A stretch of 64,000 bases of DNA from Aptenodytes patagonicus (Eukaryota > Chordata > Aves > Sphenisciformes > Spheniscidae): assembly GCF_965638725.1 (NCBI RefSeq), contig NC_134982.1, positions 57,411,816 to 57,475,815 of the forward strand, given 5' to 3'. A model generated the notes under the pieces. That model did no database searches, was not told the origin of the DNA, and was given only the letters and a program-made list of their open reading frames with translations. Made by a program: the position numbers and the translations under genes. Positions 14,601-28,400 of the stretch are shown here, in pieces (position 1 is the stretch's first letter; each line of letters opens with the position of its first letter).

Positions 14601-17600
14601 GCTGGCAGCTTGCTTACAGCCCCAGCTTTGGGAGTCACATGAGCGTGAGAAAGTCCTGGTTTACATTAACCCTCCTCCCCACCAAGCCTCATATTTCCTG
14701 AGAAAAGTTTGATAGCAGGGACCCAATGCCTACAGCCTTATATGCCAAAAGAGGAACAAGAAGAAACCAACTGTTGAACTCATGTTTTGCTGTTTTATAT
14801 TTCTGAAGTATGCTCATGCTTTTGTAGGACTTGAGTCCGATCAGCTTTTGAAGGTAGGGTTTGTCAACACTAATGCTTCTCTTCTTCCCCTCCCTCCTAC
14901 TACTGCCCATAAGTCTGTTTCTTCTCCCTTTTGTCTTTCTTGCTTCAGAGCTGCCCTTTCTTCTCCCCCTTGCATGATTGGGAGAGTTTCTGCTTGCTTA
15001 CTGCTCTCCTCTCTACCTGCACCTTTAGTGTGACACCTCTTCACAGAAGGCAATGGAAGAGTGAGGAAGGTCCTTTCACTAAAGACCTCAGCATTGGTGC
15101 TGTAAAAGTAAAAACCATAGGCTCCAGAAAATGTGTGAAGTTTTAGATACATTTTCCCCCTAATTTAAAAAAATAATTATGCCAAGCCATCTGTTGCTAA
15201 TGTAAAAAAAGATGTAAATAGATGATACATAGTGTACGGAGTGTCACATGAGTGCTCCATCTGCTGTGGGGAAAGTCACCATTCCCCAGCAACAACACTG
15301 GGTGCTGAAGTGCAATCCAGGGTTTGGAGCAGCCTTAGGCTTTCCAAACTCATAACCAGCTCCAAAGGCTGCCCTGAAAGGAAAACAACTCAAATAAGAG
15401 TGGATGGGGTAGATCTCTGCATATCAATCCTTCCTCTCCGTTTTTCTGACAAGTAGCAATAGTGGCTGTGTTGGGGACAGGGTAAGTAAGTTATACCTTA
15501 ATGCTCTTGTTTCAGACTATTTGCAAACTCCGGTATCCTGCTCCCTTACTTATGTTTTCAAGGTTTACCTGGCAGCCAGGAATCTAGCAAGCTTTATCTC
15601 TTTACTTAATGACAACAGAAGGCTCCCACAATGTCAAAGTAACTGGGCAATAAAGTGGCAGATGAAACTCAGCTTTGATGAACATGAAGTAGTGTGCATG
15701 GGGCAACAGCAACCCTTGCCATGGCTGCAGACTGATGGACTCCATGTCACCTGTTGCCACTCAGGAAGAGACCCAGGAGGTGCTGTGAATGGTTTGGTGT
15801 GGTCAGTAGTGGTCAGAAAAGGAAATAAAAGTGAGAATTATGAGGAAGGCAATAAGGTAATGAATTAATTTTCTGGTGTGTTTGCATCATAAGCTCTTCA
15901 CCTGGTTCTGGTCTCCCCATCTTAAGATGGGTGCAGTGACAGGACAGGACAGACTACAAGGAGCTGGAAGTATGGAATAGCTCTGTGCCAGGACACATCA
16001 AAGGTACTAGGACTCTCAACCTGCAAAACGGAGAAGGTACGGTAGAGGTCTAAGAAACCAGGACTCAAATGGGAAATGTGAACAGGGAAACCACTATCTA
16101 CTGCTTCTCATGCCATCAGGTCTGGGTGACACCCCATGGAGTTAGCAAAGAATAGGTCCTAAACTCGGGAAAAGGACGAGCTGCTTCACAAGATGCACAG
16201 TTAACTTCTGCTGCTGGACCTGGCAATGTCAGGAGTTTGTGTGGTTTCCAAAAGCTTCTAAACAAATCTGTGGCACGAGTTCCATGAGAACTGTTAAATG
16301 TGGAGGTCCCAGAGCAACCTCTCCCTCCAAAAGTTCCCAGATGCTCATTGGCAGTAGATGGAGGAAGATCTTTTATCCCGCCTTACTCTTTTCTGAAGTG
16401 CCTGCTGCCGCCAGCCAGGGAGCTGCATCAAATGGCCCCATGGTCTCACCAACTTTGGACCAGCAGTTTCCCAGAACACAGTATCATGTTTTCAGCTTGC
16501 AACAGATTTGGGACAATAAGGGAGTGCAAAGCACCACAGATAAAAATGCTTTGCGTTATGCTGTAGGAAGCACTACTTGGTTGAGAAAACAGCCTCCTTC
16601 CCTACAGTACCGACAGCCCTTCCTCCCCTGGGTGCTCTCTGGGGGGTGTGGGGTGGATGCCTGCAAAGGGCAAGCTTTTCCCCCGGGGCAGAGCCCGTGC
16701 TGCCATGGCCTGAGTGCAGCCCAGACGTGGGGAGAAAGGCAATGGCGCAGGGAACAGGGCAGGTTGTGCTGGCTGGACCTCACATGGGGCTCCCCACCCC
16801 ATTGTCTCCTCCTACCCCCAGCAGTTACTGCAGGGAGGAAACATTATCCCATCCAGGGACGGAGGGTGAACCATCCCTTGGGGACATGAGTGAGCATTTC
16901 TCTTTCTTTTCAGGTGTTGGAGTGTATCATCCAGCTCCTCTTCATTTCCAGAGGGGCCAGGAGGCTTCCCTCCAGGGGTGCAGCTGTACATTAACAGCTT
17001 TTCACCACTGAACATGAAGGCGGTGTCTAACTCAATGTGGATTTTCACAGCGAAAGGATGACTGGGAGAAAACTGAGAAGAAATCGTCCGAAATCTTTTG
17101 GGAGAGGGGCAGTTTGAAACACAAGGATGACCTTGTGCTCCCTGCCTGTCCTGGAGCCAGGGCTCCTTGCTCCAGTGGTTCCCGGCGCTGGGGGGCAACA
17201 CAGACACAGTCACATCAAGACACCCACTTCTGGGGCCAAGACAGCTGTTACTGCCAGGATGAAGCCTCCCCTGTGCTACCAAATCTGTCCGAGGAAACAG
17301 GATACACACAGGTTTTGTAAACAGTGAAACCAGGTACAAAAAAAGTCAAAAGCCATCCCCTCACCCCAACCCGAACGTTGCTGATCCAGACAGAGCCTGA
17401 GTTTTGCTATTGCTCAGGAAAAGGCACCACAAAATACTATTTTCTGCCTTTTTTAATCTGATCCCTTGAACATAAAGGGGGACTAATTCTGCCTAGCCCA
17501 GTGGTTTTTTTGGGGGGAGAAGGGGGGCAAGCGGGGTGGTGATGCATGATCTGCCCTTGCACCTTACCAAGTAGCAGAAAGGTTCCCAGCTGAGTGGATC

Positions 17601-19238
17601 ATGAAACACCCCATGCCACAGACCCAGCAGGAGGTAAATGCAGTTTGTTTGACCATGCAGTAAGCAAACAGCAGGATTGGAGGCTCAAGATGGGGTCAGG
17701 AGCTGGTGCCAGCTGTGTTCCCCCCCACCCCAACCTCCCCAGCTGGCGCTCAGCGACGGGCAGCTCCTGCTGCAGACGTAGAGGAAGAGAGAGGGCACAG
17801 GAAGGTCTTTCCCTCCCTCTCCCTGCCTGGAAAGCTGCTTCTCAGAGGTACAAGCCAGCAGGTCAGAGGCAGGTGAGCCACCTCTGAGATGATGCTCATA
17901 CTTGTGCTCAGAGTGTATTTAGGCACGTGTAGACTGGCTGTGACTGGCCCACTCCTGTTTTTCACCTTTTACGGCTGCTTGAAAGGCCTGAATGGCCCTG
18001 GCTTTGCATTTGTGTCCTCTGCACGGCTAAGCAAACAAGCAGTGCCTTGTCTCCACTGGACTTCTCCACCCTTTGCTGGCTGCCTTTCAGTTATCTGCCA
18101 AAGTGTGTTGCAGGCAAATATTTGCTCTGCGGTCTCAGACACTACCTCACTCCCGTTTGCCCAGGTTCTCACTTCAGTGCCTTGAACATTGTGCTTAGTC
18201 TACCCACACCCTGGGGTGTACAAACAGATAGCAAGTCACAAGGGCATGGGCTTTGTGCATACTGCTCTCCTGCGTGCCTTCCTTCCTTGACGCTGGCAAA
18301 CGTGGAGGAAGAAGAGACAACACAGGGACAGAGATGTCCAGGCTGTCAAACCCACCTGGAGTCTTTGCAACAAGCATGTCCTTGCTGGGGAGCGCGCTAG
18401 CTATGCCCAGCACAGCAGTAAGCACCAGGAGGCGAAGAGAAGGGGCAGACACCAGGCCTGCTTTCCGTGGACCTTTGTGTAAATGCTAAGCCCCTGTGTC
18501 TCAGTTTGCTGTGACTCTGGTCTGCTGCAAGGCCAGATGAGTTGGGGCTTGGGGCTGCACCTTTTTCACCCACCTGCAGGTGCCTTGCGTGCAGAGCTGT
18601 CACTTGGGAGGGCTGCATTTAATTATGTGTGTAGCTTTATTCCATTGGGCTGTGCTCCCAGGAGGAGATGCAAGCTAGATAAAATTATTAGCTGTGGACC
18701 ATGAGGAGTACTGTGCCTGAAACAGCCTGGAAGGCCACCTGGGCCTCCTCATCTTGGCACAATTGTCCAATTAAGGCAGCTGTAGGTCCATCCTTCCTGG
18801 GACTCTCTCAACAGGGTGCTCAGTTTGGCTGGGTACCCCGTACTCCCCTTGGAAGAGCCCTGACGTAGTGCTCAAGGAGCAAGAGGAAAATGAAGTTCCC
18901 TGTTCTCTTTTCTTTCTTTTTTTCCCCTCTCCTGAGCTCACAGCCTCAAAAGCTCAGAAGTGCAGCCAGACCCTTCCTGTTACACGGCAGCAGGGCAAAG
19001 ACCCCCGAAGTGCTCCCTATGTGCCCTGACAGCAAAGATGGCCCTGATGCACCTGGGGAAGTTTAGGCAGGACTAATGCAGACCCCGAGGACTGCTGGAG
19101 TGGAGCAGCAGCTTTGCAGAAGGCCCCACATGGTTTTCATTTGGCAGGTACCAGGGGAGAACAGCACATCGGGAGGTCAGGCTCCAGCTGTTGTAACAGT
19201 TCCCGTCCAGACAAACACGCTCTGCTGCAGGATTAGTG
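5601..19238. other. Intergenic region without a supportable gene
   Basis: About 13.6 kb between RNF170 and the CR1 element. The first 6 kb is AT-rich; from about 11.7 kb the base composition becomes richer in G and C and open frames of 100-216 codons appear on both strands. None shows a recognisable domain, consistent splice signals or a supporting poly(A) signal. Simple tracts include a C12 run near 7090. No tRNA, rRNA or DNA transposon was recognised. Lineage-specific noncoding RNA cannot be excluded. Confidence 0.5.
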
Positions 19239-19239
19239 G

Positions 19240-19425
19240 TGAAACATTGGAACAGGCTGCCCAGGGAAGTGGTTGAGTCCCCATCCCTGGAGGTATTTAA
19301 AAGACATGTAGATGCGGCACTTAGGGACATGGTTTAGTGGACATGGTGGTGTTGGGTTGACGGTTGGACTCGATGATCTTAGAGGTCTTTTCGAACCTTA
19401 ATGATTCTATGATTCTATGATTCTA
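19240..19425 (+). mobile_element. CR1 LINE 3'-end fragment
   Basis: The sequence from GAAACATTGGAACAGGCTGC through GGTTGGACTCGATGATCTTA is the conserved 3' untranslated end of avian CR1 retrotransposons. It finishes with the diagnostic short repeat GATTCTATGATTCTATGATT. It is a 5'-truncated copy of under 200 bases, inserted in the + orientation, with no reverse-transcriptase coding sequence. CR1 is the dominant LINE of birds, and this copy is the clearest sign that the host is avian. The sequence differs little from the well-known consensus wording, suggesting a moderately young insertion. Confidence 0.93.
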
Positions 19426-22400
19426 GGATGGGGGGGCGGTGCGGCTGCTGCAGTGGTGTGAAGCACTAAGAAGCGGTATGAAGGGGTAAATATGATGCAC
19501 CAGCCTGGCCGCCAGCACCGCAGTGCCCAGCTGTAACAGCCATGGATCTGCCCGAGGAGGAGGGACTCACCTTCCCGCAGCTTCTTGCAAAGCTGGTGTG
19601 TGTAGCAAGGAATCAATGTGTGCTTTTAATAAAGCAACGCCAGCATGCAGTTTGACATGTAGCAAATTCTTCCCTCCAAGACATTTCTCTTTCTAGCCCA
19701 GCACATTCACTTCACGTAAAGGCAACGGAGGACACTAGAAAGTCTCTCCTGGTTTTGGCTGCCAAAAGGAAAGTAGCGATGCTAATTTTGAAAGTAGAAG
19801 GGAAAGGGAGTGAGGGCAGGAGGCGGCTGCGCATCGATCCCAGCTGCGCGACACAAGGCAGACACTCCCCTGGGCCACGCTTTGCAAATCTGTCATTTCC
19901 CAAAAATGACAATGAGTCACATTTGCCCCATGTCTCATTTAAAGAAACTGAAAGGATTAACTGGTAAGGCATTGGGAAAGGCTTGTCATGAGTCACGCTG
20001 CCAGAGCCATAGCTACGCAGGCACTGGAAAGCCCACGTGGCTGTTCCCAAACAGTGGCCCATGGGCAAGAGTGTCCCTTAAAATCTCCAGAAATGGTGAT
20101 CAGTGGGACTCCAGCACCTTCAGAAAGGCACGGGGTGATCCAAGGGGGATATTGAGGGTTGAAGATGTTCAATGATTTAATGAGATGTCCAGTCATTTGC
20201 ACAGCTGCGTTTTGGCTCGGGTCTGTCTTATCCACAGTGCATGCTCTCAGGCGGTCTGGAAACAGACTTCAGAATAGTCAGTAAGAAAGCATTTTGTCCA
20301 CCACCCACTAAAAATAGCCGTACTGTGAAAGAGAGAAATTATAGATGAGGAGGGAGAGTTGTTAATCTCCTGACATCAACCCAGCTGGCCAGCACCTGGA
20401 CTTAAAGCTCCATCTCTACTCAAAAGACTACAGTGAGGAGAGAAAGAGGACTGCAATACATTCCCCCCCAGTCAACTCTGACTTAATCTCCAACTGCAAA
20501 TGCTGGAGAGCCTTGCCCTGTGGCAAAACAGCAGAGGTAATCTGGCACCTCTGTTGTGCTTTCTTAATTACCTTCAAGTTGCCGATTTTCTAAAGTGTGC
20601 TTTGGGGAACAGTTACAAGTCTCCCCATGCTGGTGTTTTGCCCCAAAGTATTTACATTATTCTCAATTTTGTGTCATTTTCTCTCTGGGATTTTCCTTCA
20701 TTCCCCCCCCAAGCACGCTAAACATGAACCGCAGAGAAGTGAGATCCAAGAGCTCCTTGGAGCCAAGGGGCAAATATGCAAAGTCTGCCCAGTTTTTAGG
20801 GCCACGTTCTCGCTGTGGGTTTACCCCGGTCCTGCCCAGCACAGGACAGAAAGGCCGTGCTGACCCTGTGGGCTCACAGTGCTCCCGTGTTAGGCAGTGC
20901 CTCTCCTCTACAGCTGCGGTTGTCGGTCAGTTTACTAGTTCATTGAACTGAGATTTTCCTCTTTTATACATCGACAGATGAAACCGTGGAGGGGAACTCT
21001 CCTGCTGGTATGCACTCTCTCTGCCCTTCTCTCTTCAGGAGGGTGTATTCAGCGAGCTGCAGAGCAGAGAAGTACCCCCACACACCTGGGCAAGGAAGGC
21101 AAGGAGAGAGGGAGGGGAGCTGGGGAGGCTGCCAGCTGCAGCCGGAGGGAGCAGATGGAGACACAGCGTTAGAGAAAAGCGGTGAGTGGGAGGCACCAAA
21201 GGAGAGCTCAGGCATAGAGAAAGGATGGGAACGGCGTGGAGAGGAAGGCAAAGAGCTTCTCTTTGCAACTGTGTATAAGCATCAGGACTTGCAGAGCATC
21301 AGGAGGTCCAGCTGTTTGCTGAGGAATAGGGTAACGCAGTGGCACGGCTATTCCACAATAGAGCACAGGCCATGGGTAGCTGGAAACCTCCTTCAGGGGT
21401 AAGATTTACTTAAGGCCCCTCACTGAGGCTGCCAAGCAGATGCAACGGTTGCAGCTAACAACCCATTTCATATTCCTTTCAGTTGGGCCCACAGCTCAGG
21501 GCCATGGACAACTGAGTTGTTTGCTGTCCTGCCAGTCACCAGGAGCAGCAAGCTCCCTATGGAAACTGCAGAGAGACTGCTCTACCAGGTCCAAAGGAAA
21601 AAACTTGCTTGATCAAAGAAAAAAAAAAAACAGTAAGATAAGCAAAGGATGGACATTTAATCCCAGGCTTATTTAGCTTAGCTAGTGCAGCGTTCAGAGC
21701 TGCTGTGTTGCAGGTTATGTGACTCTGTGGCTACAGGTGCACAGGAGCTGCCAGGTCCTAACAGAGCAGGAGTCCGTTTAACACAACAGTATGGCTTGGA
21801 GAGCGGCTGACTCCAGGTGCATCCACAGATTAGTAAAAGCTGCAAGGAGATAGTCAGAAATGATGTGATCTGGCTGCCCTATTTGTCTCCTCCTGTACCT
21901 CCTGGTCTGGGTTACTTCATTCCTGAAGAATGAGCTTTAAGATACCCTCCAAAACTCAATCATTAGGATGCATTACCCATAGCAGTCAAATCATGGGACA
22001 TGACACGCATCCAGAGAGCTGTAACTGGCCTTTGCAACTTGGACTCTCAGGAATCAGGCCTCCAGCCCTGCCTGACTTGCAGACCTCAGGCTGACAGTAG
22101 GGAACAGCCTCCATCCATCCAACCATTTCTCTGAACTGATGCACTGATCGGTTACAGTCGTCGGCTCCCCACCTCCCCGGCGGCAGGGTCTTTCTGGGAC
22201 TGACATTTCAGAGCTGCAGCAAGAATGACGAAGGCATGAATTTCGGATTCGGTAGGATAGTTCAAATGATGAGACATCTGCCGAAATGTGCTGAAATCTT
22301 GTCATTTACACTTCCTGACCTCATTTACAGTTGGTGGGGGGAAACCCAGTGCAACTTGTGTGTCATATCTTGCACATTGCTACGTCACACCAGAGAAAGG

Positions 22401-25400
22401 GAAAACTTAAAAATTACTTTAATGCAGCCAGCTGCAGGTGAAACAGAAAGTAACCAGCCCACATCAGGACAAGTGAGAGAGGCTCACAGCTTTCGTGTGT
22501 CACCTGCTATTTGACTTCTGGCAACTGATGCAACTGCCAGATCTACCTGAAGGGCGTATGCCAGAACCCAAGTCACTCAGGCTGAAGGAAAAGAAACAGT
22601 AGACTGCAAGAGCACCATTGGGCCTTTGCCTCAGTTAGTCTAGAAGACAGGCAGTACCCAGGAATAAGCGATGACCTGATGAATTACTACCTTAGGACAC
22701 TTTTCGGAAGCCATGCAAGGGCCATGTCTGTTCCACTCTTGCAAGGACCCCAGAGACAGAGGGGGAGGAGAAAGGGACCATCCGATGAACATGATCCTGC
22801 AGGTTATTCAACCAATGCAAAGCACCCAGCTTCTACCACACCCTGTGGATAATAGAGCATCAGTCTAAACTATCTCCTCCCTGAGCACTTCTGAAGGCAC
22901 CACTCCGAGACGCTCAAGGCCAGAAGAACTGAAAGCTTAAAGAGAACAAGTAGATCAGTTCCTATACCACACATTCAAAACGCTTTTCTATGGAACTAGG
23001 CTCTGAAGCTCAAATTGACATCCAAAATTAGCAACAATACCCTCAAGCATCTATCAAAGCATTAAAGGCTCTCACCATCTTGTTGTTCTGCCTCCCCTCT
23101 GTATTTAATTTGGAAAGCATCAAGATTATTGTAAGAGTGCTACAGACTCTCCCAGGAAGAAATCTGTATTAGAGTGGAGTGGAAATCTGCAAGGAGTGGT
23201 CTGGCTAGCATGTGTGAAACACAGCCTGCAGCCATGCACAACATGGAGATTAAAAAGCATTAAGTAACTCCCAGAGCACTGGAGGAGGCACGGTTCACAT
23301 TTAGAAGTCACAGTAATCCCACACCAAAATGATCATGCGGTCGTAAACCGTAAGTGCCAACATACAACAGCTTGAACTACAGTGCACTCACAGCTTCCTT
23401 TTTTTCACCCCCTCTAACTTTTGCATGCTTCTGAAATCTTGTCATATTCATATTTTAAACCAGAAGAAACCAGTCCCTCTACCATTTCTTCAGTGTCAGA
23501 TCTGAAACCCATGCACCCCTAGAGAACAAGCCAGGGTCCAGCTGTGTGCTGGGTGTGGGCTGGCGTAGGCAACGTCACCGGCACTGCCGTGCTTCTCGGC
23601 TCTTGCTTGAACTTGGCATCCTCAGAGCATTCTTGGTGGGGCTTGGCACTCAGTCCTTCCCCTCGTCACTCGGTTTGGAAGGATGTATCCAGAAGGCAGG
23701 GCTGCCTTCCCAGAGCAGGGGAGCTCTCAACTGGCACTTCAGAAGTGTTTTTAGCACGTGGCGATGTTTACTGAGTAGCTCTCCTTTGGGAATATGTCAA
23801 GATGTAGCAACGGGCATAAGAACAATCACGGGAAAGAAAAAGAGTTGCCTTATTCAACAGCTTTGCTCCAGATGTGGCTTCAGAACAGTCTAAATGGCAA
23901 AAAAGTTTTTACCATCGCTCGTTCTGCTGAAACAGAAGAGTCAAGACACGGGCAACTGGAGTCCCGTCCCACAGTGCTGATGACTCCAGTCAGCTTTTCT
24001 TAGTAATGGCCTGAAATCTGATGTTACCAGAGCTGGACTTTCTCTTCTCCTCTTTTGCTCGTTTTAAAAGTTTACTTTTTGAGTTGCATCTGCTCTAGCA
24101 TATAAGGAAGTTATCCTGAAGAGCAGCATTTTTACAAGAAGAAATTCTTCCTTCCTTGCACTTCAAAATGTTGATACAATTGAAAGAAGCACCATATTAA
24201 GCATGATTAAAAAATATTTTGAAAAGAGCCCAGATCAACAAATTCTTCTTGGATTTTCCAAAAAAATGACAACTATGCCTTAAGCTGACTTTTAAATTTC
24301 TTGCTGAAATAATGAAAAACACAGCCAAAAATATGAATATAAAGCAATTTTAATTTTCCTCTAGATATTTATATCAAAGAAATAATACTCATGTCCAAGT
24401 ACTGTACATACAATATCTTCCTTATAAACTCTTCAGTTTAAAACACATGTACAAAATTGCACATTGCAGTTTGCAAAAAATCATAAATACCTTTTTGCAT
24501 GTAAACAATTCCAGCACAAGGATCAATGTTATACATTCCAAAATGTCTAAGTGTCTGTTCAGAAACAAACAAAAACAAACAAAAAAACCACTGTGATCTC
24601 CATAAAGGTCCTAGTGTTACAAATCAATCATTAACAGATTTCTAACTGATGTACTACGCACAGGGATACATAAATGAGCACAAGGCAAGTCGCCTTTTAG
24701 TCCTAAGTACTTAAGACAGAGGCTTGGAATACAATTCTGCTGCCATTTAAACCCATGGTATCCATCCCACAGTATTTAGCGGTAGCAGCATTGAATTAAT
24801 TTTTCCAAGATTGCCGATCGCAGTATGCCTTACTTTTAATTCTTAAACAAGTTGGCTACCACTGAACAGTAGGAATTGGAAAATGATTGTAAACACAGTT
24901 ATCACCGTTGTATATTCAGTAAGTTACAGTATTCTCCTAAACACATCACTAAATTAAGAAAATGTTTTACATTTAATCAAGTGCAAGATGCTAACTAATA
25001 TCGCCCACTTTGTCTCAGAAATAAGTATTTTGAATATAATACTACATAGTTTGTAAAAGTATCATAAAAAAATTACAATGGACATAATCCTCAGTTGTAT
25101 ATTACTAAGCCCTGTAGCTTCTGTTTACATAAAAAAAAATCACCGCATCAGAAAAAAAGCTGTCAGAAGTGTCCTTGATAAACCTCTCCTGACCAAATCC
25201 AGCAAATGAGTAGCTACTGAATTTTGTTTCATTATTATTATTACCTCCACCTGTGTGCAATGTCCTAGCCAGCACACCTTTTTGAAGAGTTCCCAAAAAT
25301 AATCAGGTTTAAAAAAAGGGGGAAGTATTTCTGTATCCATACAGTGTCATTTGTTTTGTTGTTAGTTGTTTTGGGTTTTTTTTAATCTATTCAAATACTG

Positions 25401-28400
25401 TAATTTTTTAAAATTCTTCCTGAAGCAGAGATTTTGAAAGGGTTTCTCAGAGGCTTCCTCTGTGCCAGCTAATTTAATAAGGCAGAATAAGAAGGTACAC
25501 GTAAACCCAACTTACAAGAACCCAAGAAAGGATGTAGGCAGACAAACACCCACCAACTAGTTGCACGCAAGCTGCTGGAAGAGCAAAGCCAAATCTGAGC
25601 TGCTCTGTCTCCACCTTTCGTTTTGAACAGCTATCCTGTACGAGAAAGTTTCAGCGCCATGCCCGAAGGCCTGGGAAGAACCAGTTTGGATTAGAGAGCT
25701 GTAGGAAGTGGCAGTTTGCTCATACTTCTCCTTTTGGACAAAAAAAGAGAGCTGGTGGCTACCCAGCAGGGAGGGGCTGCTTCTCCTTTTCAGGAGATCC
25801 CTTTGGTCCGTTGATCAGCATGTGGCACGACTGTAATCCCAATGAGGACCACAGGACTTGGGTGATCCTAGCAGCAGCCCCAGCCCACGATACTGCAAGG
25901 CTTATGGTACTGCAGGGCATTAAGAGTTTTCTCCATCACGGACGTTCAGCAAGAACCAGGCACCAGAAACCACTGAGCGCTTTCAAGCTGGGTCCTATTG
26001 CCCAAGAGCTTTCTCCTTTTTAGCTGATGGCAGTTGGTTGCTCTATTCAACTGATGCAAAGTCATATTGCTCAAAGAATGATGGATTTCATCTTTCCCGG
26101 TCTGCACCCATCCGGAGCTGCTCCTTTCTCAGGGGGTCTGTTTCGAGCAATATAACATTAGCCATCATGAAAACCACACAGTGAGGGCACACGTGTGGTC
26201 CCCTAAACCTCAGAAAGATTTTCAGCCTAGGCAGAAGCTGCAGGAAGAACGAGCCAGCCCTAGATGAGCCATCCCAGGACAGAGAAACTGTCCTGGAAGA
26301 ATGTCCTACAACTCCACAGACTGAAAAACACGGAAAGCTGAAGAGCTAGTTTACCAATGAGACTTTTTCAGCAATGCAGACCCAGCCGCCTTTCCTGGTA
26401 AGACCCAGCATAGGGAGCCTAAGGATTACCTCCAGACACCATGAACTAGAGGAAATCTAACAGATTAACTTCTGTTTTAGGGCCCAGGAGGCTCAGTGCC
26501 TTTCACAGCAGAACAGCCCTGATACTGCCCTCTCTGAAGGTCTCTACCCTTCTCTCCTTTTGACCTTAAGAAGCCAGTAGACCCATTCCTAATTAAGAAG
26601 AGTAGGAGTGGTAAGAATCAGTGGCCAAATTCGGGTGGGTAAGAGGCCTATGCAGACTGGCTCATCATTTTCTATTTGAAAGCCAGGAATTGCACAATAC
26701 TATATTGCAACACTTATTCCCTTCCCTTTGTCCCCTACAAAGTAGCTAAGCACAACCAAAGCAAAATCACTGGTGCAAGTTTTTACATAGATGGCTCACA
26801 TGTCAGAACTGCGCTAAGTGTCTCTGTAATTAACAAATAGTGCTTTGCAACAAAGCGAAACAATTCTCCCAGATTTGCTTGTGTTGGGTCTTTTGTTCCG
26901 GGTTGTTTTTTTGGTTTGTTGTTTGGGGTTTTTTTGGGGGGGGAGGAGGGGAGGAGGAAAAAATTAACAAAGCCTGAATATCTGATCTGTTACATACAGA
27001 GGAATGCTCAAGGGGCTCGCAAGAACTTGTTTTCCTACATGTTGAGCAACACCACATAGGAAAGCCTTGAAATTAGAGCAAATGCTTGAAGACAGGGCGT
27101 AGCTGCCTTTTGGAGCTCATCCTTCACGGGCCGCATTTTATTAGAGAGCAGACCTTTGCATCATCAGTCAGCATTCAGACCTGGACTTTACTTGATGACA
27201 TTTCAGTATGGTGGTTGCCATGGCTTTAAATAAATAAGAGTAAGTGTGAAATTACTAGTCATCAGGCCAAACAGGGAGGAGCATGGTTTCCAAAGAAGAG
27301 AAGTTTAGAAAACACTTAAGCAGTAATAACAAAACAAAATAAGCTAAAAAGCATTCTGAAGAGCAATCTTAATTCTCCGCCACTTAAACATACAATAAAT
27401 ATTACCATTAAATACTGTATCGGAGATAAAATTTATTTCTTCCTTGGATTCCTCATTTTTTTTCTTACTGTTGCTGATTCCTCCAACTATCATCTCTAAC
27501 TATTACCATGGGGAAAGGAATAAAAAAGTACTTTATTACACACTTTTGGTCTGCTGGGAAAGTGGTATCATACCACAAAGATACCACAGACATACCAGCT
27601 TGTGCCGTGATTTCAGTTCCAGTGTACCCAGAAGACTTTCAAACATCGCAAGGATTTACAATACCATTTTAGTAACTGGCACAAAATGGTTTGGACTAGT
27701 AATGACACTTAGGCAGCATTTTATGAATCCCTGTTCTGAAGGTGTCATCTTGCAGACTGTAAATAGAATAGGTGTCCTAGCTACTTATGGCCATAGCTTC
27801 TGTGACATATTATATATAACAAGATTATTTAACTCTCCAGTAGTCAGTATTCTCCCACTACTTCTGTCACCCCTCCATGAAGGATATTAAAAGGCGGTAA
27901 AAATTGAAAACAACCAAGTGTTCAACCTTTGGCTCTATTCACTAATAAGGGCAAGTTTTATACCAGTATATTCTACTGGTATCTTTCCCTAGCAGTTACT
28001 AGGGAAAAAGAAGGAGGGTATCCTAAATATGCTCTCTGGAACAGTCCATTAACTTTATTCTATGCCACCACATTGCTTGTGTCCTGCATTACAGGAAAAT
28101 CCGGAGATTTATGAAACAGAGGTGTGGGAAAGGTTCTCAAGCTCAGCATGTTATCCTTCAAAAGGCTCAGCGTGAACCACAAGACTATAAAAGCCTTTTT
28201 TTTTAAGACTGTTCATTCTTAAAGATCAATTTTCCATGTTGGGCAGGAAGGCCACACATCCCTCAGGGCGGTGAGAAGCTTTCTGGAGAGGACAAGAAAA
28301 TGGTATCGAACAGTTCTACAGAGTTCAAGCTACTGGTTATGATTTTTCGAATGTTCAGTCTGTGGTCTAAGAACAGGGATGCAGTGAGAAGCTTGAGTTT

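Noticed and set aside
16239-16889. 216-codon plus-strand open frame
   Set aside because: Several frames of similar length overlap on both strands; no motif and no poly(A) or splice support.
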